A DNA stretch of 64,000 nt from Pelomonas sp. Root405 (GTDB lineage: Bacteria > Pseudomonadota > Gammaproteobacteria > Burkholderiales > Burkholderiaceae_C): assembly GCF_001425165.1 (NCBI RefSeq), contig NZ_LMDU01000005.1, forward strand, positions 1 to 64,000, given 5' to 3'. How positions within the stretch are numbered: the stretch's first letter is position 1; every line of letters starts with the position of its first letter. The position numbers and the translations under genes are program-made. Under the pieces are notes generated by a model that saw only the letters and a list, made by a program, of their open reading frames with translations, did no database searches and had not been told where the DNA came from. Below, one piece after another: positions 1-8,020 of the stretch.

Positions 1-95
1 CACCCAGGGAGTTCAGGCAACATCAACAGCGCGTCACCCAGACCGGGAGCGCGCCAACCAGCGCATAGACCGTGTCCGGTTATGCAGGGGCAAGA

Positions 96-260
96 TCAGG
101 GCGGTCGAATGCCACCCGTCTTCGACAAGATGCCTTGAATCGACGTGTGCGGCCGGTCGAACAGCTTGCCGATCTCATGAAGCGTCCAGCCGTCCTTCCA
201 ACGCTCCCACATCAGTGCCTTCTGGGTGGCGGTGTAATACGTTCGTGTCCGGTGCTTCAT
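96..260 (-). pseudogene. IS30-family transposase N-terminal remnant
   Basis: The reading frame starting at 260 encodes only about 54 residues (MKHRTRTYYTATQKALMWER...). They contain the helix-turn-helix seen at the N-terminus of IS30-family transposases: a WERWKDGWTLHEIGKLFDRPHTSI core that places a recognition helix. A complete IS30 transposase is more than 300 residues, and no DDE catalytic domain follows in the 95 bases before the window edge, so this is a remnant unless the element continues by frameshift outside the window. It lies just past the end of the attC-like site at 369-437, so an insertion probably interrupted a cassette region. The family call comes from motif memory, not a search. 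Confidence 0.6.
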
Positions 261-368
261 TTGCAACGCTCCGTCTGCCTGAGCAGTTGTTAGTGTGTTG
301 CGCCGACCGGTTGAATCCGCCGCCCAAAGCGGACACCGGCACAGGCCTACCAAGCCCCGAAAGCTGCC

Positions 369-437
369 GCTCAACGTCGGAGTTCAGCCAACCGGACGGC
401 GCAGCCGGTCAGGGTTGGATGCAATGACAGGTTAAGC
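369..437 (-). other. attC-like recombination site of a gene cassette (site 1)
   Basis: On the plus strand GCTCAAC (369-375) and GTTAAGC (431-437) match the RYYYAAC and GTTRRRY core boxes of integron attC sites, 69 bp end to end. The interior is an imperfect palindrome (CCAACC pairing with GGTTGG, and CCGG with CCGG), as expected for a folded single-strand attC. The TAA stop of the minus-strand gene at 432-770 lies inside the GCTTAAC box, which is typical of cassettes. The 7-mers alone could be chance; position, spacing and symmetry together make the call. Confidence 0.6.
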
Positions 438-770
438 GGCATTCCGTCGCCCAAAAAGACGGGCCAGCAGGGGCGGGAGCCGCACCGAAAGAACTTCGAA
501 CCGAAGAACATGCTTGGCTGCGAGCTCCTCGACCAAAGCGAGCGCATCGGCAGATGCCCACATGTTGCGTGGCCCGTCGTGAAAGCCTAGTAACTCTGCC
601 TTGCCATCACGCAATGAGAAGTTGATAGCCCGAAGCAGTTTGGCATTGGTACACCACTGAGAGATAGGGCGCGCCTGGGCGCGCTTATCGAGCAAGGCGA
701 TCGCCAGGGGGTAGCGTTCCGCGAAAGCCGCCACCACAGTTGAGTAGCGAGTGGTCTCAATAGAGATCAT
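432..770 (-). CDS. Cassette-borne hypothetical protein (112 aa)
   Basis: This 112-residue protein (MISIETTRYSTVVAAF...) has no signal peptide or membrane segment and matches no family I recognise. It looks globular with mixed helix and strand, and ends in a basic tail (LARLFGRRNAA). It is followed without a gap by an attC-like site that contains its stop codon, and an attC-like site of the neighbouring cassette lies just upstream at 786-866. It therefore looks like the single gene of a mobile integron cassette. Small uncharacterised proteins are the usual cargo of chromosomal cassettes. No strong ribosome-binding site precedes the ATG. Confidence 0.65.
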   Translation of the reverse strand: MISIETTRYSTVVAAFAERYPLAIALLDKRAQARPISQWCTNAKLLRAINFSLRDGKAELLGFHDGPRNMWASADALALVEELAAKHVLRFEVLSVRLPPLLARLFGRRNAA

Positions 771-785
771 TTCGTTCAGGACGCC

Positions 786-866
786 GCTTAACGTGAAGAT
801 GACCGGCGTACAACTGCGAGCCGGAGGCGGAGCAGGTGTGCGTCCGCGTCAATTGACATGTTAGAC
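786..866 (-). other. attC-like recombination site of a gene cassette (site 2)
   Basis: GCTTAAC (786-792) and GTTAGAC (860-866) form an RYYYAAC / GTTRRRY pair 81 bp long. Reading the minus strand, ATTGACGCGG near one end can pair with CCGGTCAT near the other, leaving one base unpaired. That matches the extrahelical base of the attC hairpin used for strand choice. The site begins two bases after the TGA stop of the minus-strand gene at 868-1203. With site 1 it defines one complete cassette about 430 bp long. Confidence 0.65.
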
Positions 867-867
867 A

Positions 868-1203
868 TCACCTCTCCGATAGCCGAACGAGGACGAGCCC
901 GATGCGAGCCCACGAACCTTTGCGATACGTCCGAAGGAAGGCCTCTTCCCTGTCACTCAGAGACATGTGCCGCGAATAACAAACAGACCAGCCAACCACA
1001 CCGATTGCGGACGCAATGAAGACAACGGCTAAGACGGCAACGGCAAGAACCACGTATGCCAACCAGCCAAGTGACCCCAAAGGAATGCGTTCGAAAAACT
1101 GAGAAGCCGAGGAAGTTGACGCGATGGCAGCCACCGTGGCCAAGGCACCGAACAGGCAAGCAACCGTCGCCAGCTTCAGATGCCCAACTGCACGGTTTCT
1201 CAT
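868..1203 (-). CDS. Cassette-borne small membrane protein (111 aa)
   Basis: The protein has two strongly hydrophobic stretches: residues about 12-31 (VACLFGALATVAAIAST) and about 50-75 (WLAYVVLAVAVLAVVFIASAIG). A basic C-terminal cytosolic tail follows (SDREEAFLRTYRKGSW). I chose the ATG at 1203; a longer frame exists only with a TTG at 1224, which falls in IS110-end-like sequence. The stop abuts an attC-like site, so this appears to be cassette cargo. Its upstream cassette boundary is lost to the adjacent IS sequence. The function is unknown; small two-span membrane proteins are common in cassette arrays. Confidence 0.6.
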   Translation of the reverse strand: MRNRAVGHLKLATVACLFGALATVAAIASTSSASQFFERIPLGSLGWLAYVVLAVAVLAVVFIASAIGVVGWSVCYSRHMSLSDREEAFLRTYRKGSWARIGLVLVRLSER

Positions 1204-1216
1204 AGCTGGAGTATGT

Positions 1217-1280
1217 CTAGACAAGATGGCTTCGCGATGAAGGGCGGCCCGCCCCTTGCGATGCCGTAGGTTGCAGGCGC
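1217..1280 (+). mobile_element. IS110-type left-end sequence, copy 1
   Basis: A stretch starting CTAGACAAGATGGCTTCG lies directly upstream of an IS110-type transposase start at 1356. It is repeated with scattered differences, in the opposite orientation, at 6689-6753. The shared part is about 64 bp. In IS110 elements the non-coding end before the recombinase gene carries the target-guiding bridge RNA, so this may be part of such an end. That role is an inference; only the repeat and its position are seen. Confidence 0.5.
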
Positions 1281-1355
1281 GAGGCCTGCAGAGCTACACC
1301 AAGGCACCTGGCAGGTGGGCTGCCGGGGCGTTGCGAGTGAGCAAGGAGTCGGGCC

Positions 1356-1550
1356 ATGGGCAAGGAATCTAGCACCCTGTTCGTCAGGTTGGACGTTCAC
1401 AAGGACAGCGATCGACATCGCCGTGGCAGATGCGCCGCGCGACGCCGAGATCCGGCATGTCGGCAGCATCAAGGGCGACCTCGCGTCGCTGGACGAGGTC
1501 CTGCGCAAACTCATCAGTCGCGGCCAGCCGCTGCACATCGTCTACGAGCC
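1356..1550 (+). pseudogene. IS110-family transposase fragment, frameshifted
   Basis: From ATG 1356 the frame reads MGKESSTLFVRLDVHKDS, the characteristic N-terminus of IS110 recombinases with the first acidic residue of the DEDD site (LDVHKD). An extra base near 1408 moves the rest (IDIAVADAPRDAEIRHVGSI) into another frame. Homology stops near 1550, where the sequence becomes desaturase-like. Full IS110 transposases are about 300-450 residues, so more than three quarters is missing and the element is dead. The join to the desaturase marks a deletion or insertion boundary. Confidence 0.8.
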
Positions 1551-2245
1551 CCAAGCCCGTGGAGCGCTGGCTCGTGTGGCTGGGCGTGCTCGTGGGCATG
1601 GCTGGGCCGTTCGGCATCTTGAAGATCCACGACATCCGTGACTGGGCGCAGCGCCAGCCCTAGTGCCATGACTTCTTCGCGCACAGGCGCGGGCTGTGGG
1701 TGGATGCGTTCTGGCAACTGCACTGCCGCTTCGAGTTCGCCAAGCCGCCGGCGTTCGTTATCGAGCCCGAGTTTGCTCAAGACCGTTGGTGCCGGTTCAT
1801 GGAAGCGACCTGGCCACTGCATCAGCTCGCCTTGGGCGCGTTGCTGTACGCGATTGGCGGTATCAGCTGGGCGGTGTGGGGCGTGGCCGTGCGGGTGGCG
1901 GTGAGCGTGACCAGCCATTGGGTGGTGACCTACTTTGCGCACAACCCGGGGCCGGGGCGCTGGCTGGTGAGAGACGCCGCGGTGCAGGCCGCCAACTTGG
2001 AAGGCTGGGGATTCCTCACGCACGGTGAGTGCTGGCCCAACAACCACCATGCCTACCCCGAGTCAGCCCGCATGGGGCTGGATCCCGGCCAGCTGGATCC
2101 AGGCTGGTGGGTCCTGATGCAGATGAAGCGCTGCGGGCTCGTGAGCCGCACCAACACGCCCAGGGCGACGGAGCGTTGCGAGGACCTGGTGGTGAGCGGG
2201 GGTGGGATGGATGGGCTGGAGGTTGCCGACGAGCCTGTCGGTTAG
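1549..2245 (+). pseudogene. Acyl-CoA/fatty-acid desaturase, 5'-truncated with nonsense codon
   Basis: The frame encodes KPVERWLVWLGVLVG..., then an in-frame TAG near 1661-1663 (after DWAQRQP). It continues through CHDFFAHRRGLWVDAFW and ends with GECWPNNHHAYPESAR, which resembles the third histidine box of membrane desaturases (usually HNNHHAFP). The normal N-terminus with the first histidine box is absent because the frame begins at the broken IS110 transposase. The first His of the box is a Pro here. Truncation, a nonsense codon and the altered motif together point to a pseudogene. The intact protein would have introduced double bonds into membrane acyl chains. Confidence 0.75.
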
Positions 2246-2407
2246 CTGAGCGCGTTGACGGGTGCTGTGCGGTTGCCGGCATCCTCGGCCAGGCGCCGGG
2301 TTCACGATGCGTGGCATGAAGCAGTCACCGGCACACCCGACAGACACAAAAGGATCAGTGCGGCCAAGGCGCAAGCTTGATGACCCTCAACTCGATGGGA
2401 GACCATC

Positions 2408-3031
2408 ATGGGATCAGCAGCCAACACCCTGTCTCGCGAGCCGTGGAACAAGGGCAAGATCGTCGGCCAGAAGGCGCCATTCAAGGTCAAGGACATCTGG
2501 GCACTTCGGGTCCGACTTCAGATGGAGAACCGCGTGCGCGAGCTCGCGCTGTTCAACCTCGGCATCGACAGCAAACTTCGTGGATGCGACCTCGTCTCGC
2601 TTAAGGTGCGAGATGTCTGTCACGGTGACACGGTGGCCAGCCGCGCGGTGGTGATGCAGCACAAGACCCAGCGCCCCGTTCAGTTCGAGATCACGCCGGT
2701 GACCCGCGAGGCCGTGCAGCGGTGGATCAAGCAAGCTGGACTGAGATCCGGGGACTTCCTGTTTCCGAGTCGCATGCATGGCTCGCCGCATCTGGGGACG
2801 CGGCAGTACGCTCGAATCCTGGAAGGCTGGGTCGAGGAACTCGGGCTAGACCCTGCCGACTACGGGACGCATTCGATGCGAAGGACCAAGGCAACGCTGA
2901 TATATCGGCGGACCAAGAACCTTCGCGCCGTGCAGCTGCTGCTCGGGCATTCCAAGCTCGAGTCGACGGTGCGGTACCTCGGCATCGAGGTCGATGACGC
3001 ACTCGAGATCTCGGAGCAGACGGAAATCTAA
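2408..3031 (+). CDS. Short tyrosine recombinase / integrase (207 aa)
   Basis: The protein is a catalytic domain of the tyrosine recombinase family. The visible active-site set is R58 (KLRGCDL), K86 (QHKTQ), H155 and R158 (THSMRRT), H181 (LLGHSKLESTVRYLG) and the nucleophile Y190. It is therefore likely to be active in DNA strand exchange. The N-terminal core-binding domain of typical 330-400 aa integrases is missing; only about 30 residues precede the catalytic fold. GGGAG lies about 8 bases before the ATG. No attachment site could be identified next to it. It is not an IntI integrase, which has an extra helix, so it does not explain the attC-like sites. It sits among IS fragments in the accessory zone. 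Confidence 0.85.
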   Translation: MGSAANTLSREPWNKGKIVGQKAPFKVKDIWALRVRLQMENRVRELALFNLGIDSKLRGCDLVSLKVRDVCHGDTVASRAVVMQHKTQRPVQFEITPVTREAVQRWIKQAGLRSGDFLFPSRMHGSPHLGTRQYARILEGWVEELGLDPADYGTHSMRRTKATLIYRRTKNLRAVQLLLGHSKLESTVRYLGIEVDDALEISEQTEI

Positions 3032-3537
3032 AGGAGCCGACGGCGGTCGTCCCTTGCGGGGGCGGCCGCTGGCAACGGCGGCTCTCCGGATGCAGGAGCG
3101 GTGGAAGGTCCCGGCCACAAGGAGTCGCCGGCAGGTGCAGACGGGACGGGTGCAAAGTGCCCAAAAACGAAGTTCCAGATGCACGGCGATGGACTGCCCC
3201 GCAGCGGTTACCGTCACCCAAGACGGGTCGGTGAGTTCTCGTTTCGGGACAGGAAGCTGTCATTGGCTCACTGGTCGACGCGCCAGCGGCGATGTCCCCT
3301 GTCGAGCGTGTAGCAGCCATCCAGATGCCGAGGTCGTTGCTTGCCCCCTCAACCCGCAGTGAATGTCTGCTACTCGAAGTCACGGGCGGGCGCTATCGAC
3401 CCAAAGCTGAAGTAGCACTAGGCCCGGTGAGCCCCTGCAGCTGGACACCAGGCTTGTCAATCGCAAACCGCTGTGGCCAAGATGTCCTCACATTTTGGGA
3501 TGACGGTGCGCGAGACCGTCGCCGACCATCGCACTCC
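3032..3537 (+). other. Intergenic stretch, no gene seen
   Basis: About 500 bases between the recombinase and the next operon. An open frame runs through it into the following gene, but its translation (many Ser, Pro and Arg, no conserved look) does not resemble protein, and the plausible signal-peptide start lies at 3538. I see no terminator, tRNA or clear promoter. Confidence 0.5.
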
Positions 3538-4707
3538 ATGGTCAAGGTCCGCCTCATCTTCATCCTCATGTTGCTGTTCGCCTCACAGGTGCCGCATGCA
3601 CAGGTGGCGAACCCTTTGGTTGATCTCCTGGCAGCACAGACCGCGGCAGCCCGGCCAAGTTGCCCGATCGAGGCCTTACTACGCCAGAGGGCTAAGGTCG
3701 CAGCCGAAGCCGCCAAGGCCGCAAAGGCCGACCCTGCGGCGAGTGCCTCGCCCGGCCAGGCCGGTACAACATATCAAGCGGTTGCGACGCTGCGGCTTGA
3801 GAGCGATCCCGCCACTATCGCGCCCCGAGATGAGATCAAGCTTCGGTTGGAGCTTCGCGACGATATTGCGCAATGCATAGGCGGCGCCAGCCAGCCCGTG
3901 CTCTACATCGACCACTTGCCCTTGCAAGGGCTGGCCACCACCGGCCGCTACGTGGCCGGCAAAGCCGGGGCGGACTCCATCACCGTCTCCTATCGGCTGG
4001 ACCGCACGCCAGAGTCCGCCGCCAGTTGGAACGAACTACTCCAACGGGCGTGGCTACACGGGAACGTGCGTCCCGTGAGCGTCGGCATCGGTCTTGCAGG
4101 CACCGAGCTTGCGGTAGTGCCCGACGGAAGCATAAATCTGCGCATGGGCCATGGGGGCTTTGCTTACGGGATCACCGCAGCAATTCTCTGCCTCATCCTG
4201 CTAAGCCTTGCCTTTCGGGGCGAGGCATTGCGGGACCGGGGGCGCGGCCCCGACAAGAGCTTCAGCCTGTCTCGACTGATCTTGGCTTGCTGGGTGCTCA
4301 CGATGACTGCGGCGATCGTGTTGACGCTGCTACACACAGGTGCGCTGCCGTCTCTCGCCGATGGTGGTCTCGCCTTCATGGTCGCCGCTGCGGGTGTCGG
4401 CACCGGCGTCGGCGCGCTGATCGATCGCCTCAAGGATGCCCGGAACCCGCCGGGCTCCGTCAGCGTCCTGAAAGACCTGTTGCACGACAAGGACGGGCTG
4501 GCGTTCCATCGGGTTCAGAGCGTGTTGCTCAATCCCCTCGTGCTGTTCGTCGTCTGGTATGAGCTGATCCGTTATGGCACGGTGACCCCGGTCGACAAGA
4601 GTTGGTCGGCGGTGGTCGGCGTCAGCACGCTGGTTTATCTCTTGGGCAAACCGGGCGAGAGCGCCGATACCGCCCAGCAACTTCGGGAGTCATTGCATGG
4701 CCATTGA
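3538..4707 (+). CDS. Envelope protein of unknown function with N-terminal periplasmic domain and several membrane spans
   Basis: The 389-residue product starts with a signal peptide (MVKVRLIFILMLLFASQVPHA). An Ala/Lys-rich linker and a beta-rich periplasmic-type domain follow, to about residue 200. About four or five hydrophobic spans follow (GFAYGITAAILCLILLSLAF, LILACWVLTMTAAIVLTLL, then weaker ones near residues 275-300 and 325-345) before a short charged tail. I chose ATG 3538 rather than the upstream in-frame start at 3292 because only the shorter form begins with a proper signal peptide. The stop overlaps the next start by 11 bases, so it is the first gene of a coupled three-gene unit (to 6504). 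I recognise no family and infer no function. Confidence 0.75.
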   Translation: MVKVRLIFILMLLFASQVPHAQVANPLVDLLAAQTAAARPSCPIEALLRQRAKVAAEAAKAAKADPAASASPGQAGTTYQAVATLRLESDPATIAPRDEIKLRLELRDDIAQCIGGASQPVLYIDHLPLQGLATTGRYVAGKAGADSITVSYRLDRTPESAASWNELLQRAWLHGNVRPVSVGIGLAGTELAVVPDGSINLRMGHGGFAYGITAAILCLILLSLAFRGEALRDRGRGPDKSFSLSRLILACWVLTMTAAIVLTLLHTGALPSLADGGLAFMVAAAGVGTGVGALIDRLKDARNPPGSVSVLKDLLHDKDGLAFHRVQSVLLNPLVLFVVWYELIRYGTVTPVDKSWSAVVGVSTLVYLLGKPGESADTAQQLRESLHGH

Positions 4708-5083
4708 GATTGCGGTCTTGAACCCCCAGGGAACGGCGCCTGTCGTCGACGTACTCGTGGGCTTTGCGAACCTGGCGTCCTACACCATTGCCTTGGTTCC
4801 GCCCGATATGGACATCTCCAGGGCCCTAACAATCGTCCAGGCGCGAACGCCAGAAGAGGTGGAATTTGATCACCCCTTGCCTGACGGCTGGCAGGGCCGC
4901 AACGGCTGGTTCGTCGTAGTGGTCGGTGGTATCGGCGATCCCAACGGGGCGGGGCAGTTCGCGGTCACCGCGCGGTTGATCCAGGACGGGCAGGACACCC
5001 CCATGACTACGACCATCCACGCCGACGATGGCGGCTCGGCCGCGACGTTCCTGTGCTCGGTGCAATTGCAGGTGCAAGCATGA
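4697..5083 (+). CDS. Small soluble protein of the three-gene envelope operon (128 aa)
   Basis: The protein has no signal peptide or membrane span and looks beta-rich (IAVLNPQGTAPVVDVLVGF..., FVVVVGGIGDPNG, FLCSVQLQVQA), like a single immunoglobulin-type or lipocalin-type sandwich. The ATG is preceded by CGGGAG and overlaps the end of the previous gene. Its TGA overlaps the next ATG (ATGA), so the three products are probably made in fixed ratio. It could be a cytosolic partner of the membrane protein before it, but nothing in the sequence shows this. No family was recognised. Confidence 0.75.
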   Translation: MAIEIAVLNPQGTAPVVDVLVGFANLASYTIALVPPDMDISRALTIVQARTPEEVEFDHPLPDGWQGRNGWFVVVVGGIGDPNGAGQFAVTARLIQDGQDTPMTTTIHADDGGSAATFLCSVQLQVQA

Positions 5084-6504
5084 AGCGCCTGGCCATCGCC
5101 TCGCTCGCAACGCTGGCGGCACTTGCTTGTGCGGCCCAGGAGGTGGTGATCACCATCAGCCGGCCGGCCGGATCAACAACACCTCCGCCAGCCTGGAAAG
5201 AACTCCCCGATGGGAGGCTACAGCTCGTGTTGAACGAAGGCAAGGTTGTGGTGAACGACGGCGGACCGGTCGCGGCGGCGGCGCCCAAGCCAGCAGCGGC
5301 AGCGCCCAAGCCACTGGCGGCTGAGGCTGCCCCGGTAGCGGCAGCCAGCCCGGCCGGTGCCGCTTCATCGCCGGCAGCCACCCTTGCCGCCGCGTTCAAG
5401 CTACAGGACAAGAAGGCCGAGGTGCTGAACAACTTCAAGAACTACAGGGTGGATATGTCCGTGCCCACTACGCCCGCTTTCGCGGTGCTGGGCGCTACGC
5501 CGGAGACCATCCTGCAGCCCAAGGCGCCCCGTGACCTCGCGGTGTCACTTGTGCAATCGCTCTCGAACGATGACAAGCTCGGAAAGGGCGTGGGCTTCGA
5601 CATCGCACCCTACATGCTGGCTTATGGCAAAACCACCTCGTTGCAGGACTACCAGATGGACGGGCGTATACGCGCGCTCTCCAACGTGCAGCTTTCCTTC
5701 GGCGCCATCAAGCAGGACGCTGCCTCTGGAAGCGTCACTCGGGCCGCTGGGGGGGCTTCGTTCGTGCTGTTTGATGAAGGCGATCCACGCAACAGGGGCA
5801 GCGCCCTAGCAGGCTGCTTCACCAAGAGTACTGACGAAATGCTGGGCGACGGCAGCAAGCTCCCGCCATGGGTTGGCGACGCCCTCAAGGCGCAGTTCAA
5901 GGGGGAGGACCCCAAGCCGTTCATGGCCGAGGCCACCAAGCAGCTGTCCGCCCACTTCGACAAGTGCCGCAAACAGTTCAAGCAGGCGACGTGGAACAGC
6001 ACCCGCTGGACCGGCGGTCTGGCGCAAGCCGTGCATAACCGGGGTGGCGGCACTCACCGTGGTGCGAACGGCTTCTGGACGACCTACAGCCTCAACCTCA
6101 ATGGTGACGACCATACCGACCTGAGCCAGCGCGAGAGCGAGGGACGCTCTCAGGCGCTTTTCCACTACCGTCGCACCAATCGCGAAGAAGTGGCCAGCAC
6201 TTCGGACCCGCGCGGTTTCATGCTGCGGCGCGGCGACATGCTCGCACTCGGCGCCAAGTACGGCTCCGACACGCGCAACGTGTCCATCGAAGCCAGCTGG
6301 CAACGCGGCCGCTTTGATAACGGCGACACCGAGAAAGCGCGCAAGCTGGCCATCGGCGGCGAGCTGATGGTCTCCAAAGATCTGTGGCTGGTCGTGTCCA
6401 TCGGGGGCCGGGGCGGCCAGAAGAACGGCAACAACTCGCCGTTCGTGCTGGGCGGGCTGAAGTTCGGCTCATCGTCGGAGTCAACCGGAGCTTTCGGGCC
6501 TTGA
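5080..6504 (+). CDS. Exported protein of unknown function (474 aa)
   Basis: A signal peptide (MKRLAIASLATLAALACAAQE) is followed by a short strand-rich part and an Ala/Pro low-complexity linker (residues about 65-110, repeated AAAPKP units). A globular domain of about 350 residues follows. The last part has alternating hydrophobic residues and glycines (VSIEASWQRGRF, KDLWLVVSIGGRGGQ, VLGGLKFGSSSES), resembling strands of an outer-membrane or surface beta structure. It ends with a stop and no close downstream gene. The start overlaps the previous stop. With the two genes before it, it may form an envelope-spanning assembly; this is inference from order and localisation only. Confidence 0.75.
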   Translation: MKRLAIASLATLAALACAAQEVVITISRPAGSTTPPPAWKELPDGRLQLVLNEGKVVVNDGGPVAAAAPKPAAAAPKPLAAEAAPVAAASPAGAASSPAATLAAAFKLQDKKAEVLNNFKNYRVDMSVPTTPAFAVLGATPETILQPKAPRDLAVSLVQSLSNDDKLGKGVGFDIAPYMLAYGKTTSLQDYQMDGRIRALSNVQLSFGAIKQDAASGSVTRAAGGASFVLFDEGDPRNRGSALAGCFTKSTDEMLGDGSKLPPWVGDALKAQFKGEDPKPFMAEATKQLSAHFDKCRKQFKQATWNSTRWTGGLAQAVHNRGGGTHRGANGFWTTYSLNLNGDDHTDLSQRESEGRSQALFHYRRTNREEVASTSDPRGFMLRRGDMLALGAKYGSDTRNVSIEASWQRGRFDNGDTEKARKLAIGGELMVSKDLWLVVSIGGRGGQKNGNNSPFVLGGLKFGSSSESTGAFGP

Positions 6505-6688
6505 AGGGCATCGCGGGCATGGGGGATGCTGTCTTGCTATGTGCGCCAATCGCGGAATGACCCATTTGCAGAAGCTCTGCCGACCGCTGACTGACCCCGC
6601 GAGCAACGCCGCTTGACGCTGCTGCTCGGTACACGACGTTAGTTGGTAGGGGCAGGCGAAAGTCGGCGCTGCGGGTCAATTTGTCGTC

Positions 6689-6753
6689 GGCGCCAACAAC
6701 CTACGACATCGCAGGGGGCGGGCCGCCTCAGATCACGAAGCCATCTTGTCTAG
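6689..6753 (-). mobile_element. IS110-type left-end sequence, copy 2 (inverted)
   Basis: The reverse complement of this segment matches 1217-1280 over about 64 bp, both starting CTAGACAAGATGGCTTCG. No transposase frame accompanies it here. Together the two inverted copies bracket 5.4 kb holding the IS110 and desaturase fragments, the recombinase and the three-gene envelope operon. It is either a leftover from a second insertion or a sequence shared by rearrangement. Confidence 0.5.
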
Positions 6754-6797
6754 GCCGCGCAATCACCACTCTGCGGTCAACAACCTGGAGAACCCTC

Positions 6798-7394
6798 ATG
6801 TCACCAGAACTCAAAGCCGCACTGGTTGGGGCGATCGTCTCCGCGGTTGGAACGCTTGCCGGAACATTCGTTGGCTCGAAGATGGCGGCGGATCAGCGCG
6901 CTGAAGAGCGCCACATAGAACAACAGAAGCTTGTGCTTGAACAGCGCGTGAAGGTACTTGAACGTACAAGCGTGCTAGCCAACTCCCGTGCGAGAGTCGC
7001 CCGACTCAGGCAGATCGTTGAGGACGATGCAGCTCTGCGTGAGGAATCCAGCGCTTGTGCTACCGAGGCGAAAAAGAGCGGCAAGTCCACCCTCCCCTGC
7101 CGCAAGCTGTATGACTTGGCAGCGACTTCACACCTGCACAAGGAGTATGTAGAACTGCATGCGAACTACGTCTCCACGATGCAGCTGGCAAAGCTACATT
7201 TTGGCCAGAAAGTTATTGAGGCTGTCGACAGCCTCACGCAAGCGCCCAAGAATGCACCGCAGAGAAACTGGTGGGATATCCCAGGACCAGAGTACTTGGC
7301 CGTAATTGCTGCCATGCGGGATGAGATTCGCGTATCGCAAGGGCTGCCCCCGCCAAAGCCGCAAGTTCGTGAAGAAAGGTCATCTCCAGGTTGA
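6798..7394 (+). CDS. Membrane-anchored coiled-coil protein, unknown function
   Basis: This 198-residue product opens with one membrane segment (LKAALVGAIVSAVGTLAGTFVGSKM). A long charged helix with heptad-like spacing follows (ADQRAEERHIEQQKLVLEQRVKVLERTSVL), then a helical domain containing Cys residues. The tail is Pro-rich and charged (GLPPPKPQVREERSSPG). CTGGAG precedes the ATG at 6798; an earlier in-frame start would read through the IS110-like repeat and is unlikely. A short anchor followed by a coiled coil is common in small prophage, conflict or stress proteins, but I do not recognise a specific family. It stands alone. Confidence 0.7.
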   Translation: MSPELKAALVGAIVSAVGTLAGTFVGSKMAADQRAEERHIEQQKLVLEQRVKVLERTSVLANSRARVARLRQIVEDDAALREESSACATEAKKSGKSTLPCRKLYDLAATSHLHKEYVELHANYVSTMQLAKLHFGQKVIEAVDSLTQAPKNAPQRNWWDIPGPEYLAVIAAMRDEIRVSQGLPPPKPQVREERSSPG

Positions 7395-8020
7395 ACGGCA
7401 CCCGTACGGTCGCACCGGGGCGCGGCCTCTCAAGAAACACCCTGAAGGAAGCGAACTTCCATGACTTCGCGCTATGAAGAAGGGCTGTTTCTTCGGAACG
7501 ATTTGCGGCAGGGCGGGCCGATTACTCCGCTAACGCCTCTACAGGGACTTCCCCGTTAATCAAGCGGATTGAGGCGGACGGCATTCATGCAGCGCCACAG
7601 AGAACAGATTGCACATCTACGGCCGCCGACTCGATGACGACGGTCAGGAATGTGCCCGAAGCGGACGTCGGCATAAGCCTAACGAGCTTCCAGAACGCTG
7701 CCGCTCAGCGTCCGCTGCAGCAAATGGTTCGGCCTCGCAGCCAATACCAGAACGCTAGGAAGGGTCTGCATATCCTGCTGTCGGCCAGGCAAAGGCGGCC
7801 CGCAAGGGCCGGCATACGGGCGGCAGTATGTTCCCGCGGCGCTAGTGGCTGCGCATTGTGCGGGTCCGTGAGAGCCGCCGATGTCGTGAAACCCACCGGC
7901 ACTCCGAAGGGCAAGTCGCTTCGTCAATCCCAAGTTAACAAATGTCCCCGATGAAAGTTGCATGTGCTGCGTTTTGCTGTATGGACGGTATATTGCAGAG
8001 GGTTCACCTGAGATTCAACT
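7395..8020 (+). other. Intergenic stretch, no supported gene
   Basis: About 625 bases with frames on both strands that lack plausible protein composition. A GCCTAAC 7-mer lies near 7677 but has no matching partner box within 140 bases. No tRNA, terminator or complete promoter was seen. The run has the patchy look of eroded intergenic DNA. Confidence 0.45.

Noticed and set aside
7677-7683. GCCTAAC box resembling an attC core
   Set aside because: No GTTRRRY partner within 140 bases and no gene stop beside it; such a 7-mer is expected by chance.
7634-7954. Open frame of 106 codons in the gap before the AT-rich pair
   Set aside because: Composition and lack of a ribosome site or conserved look; probably random.
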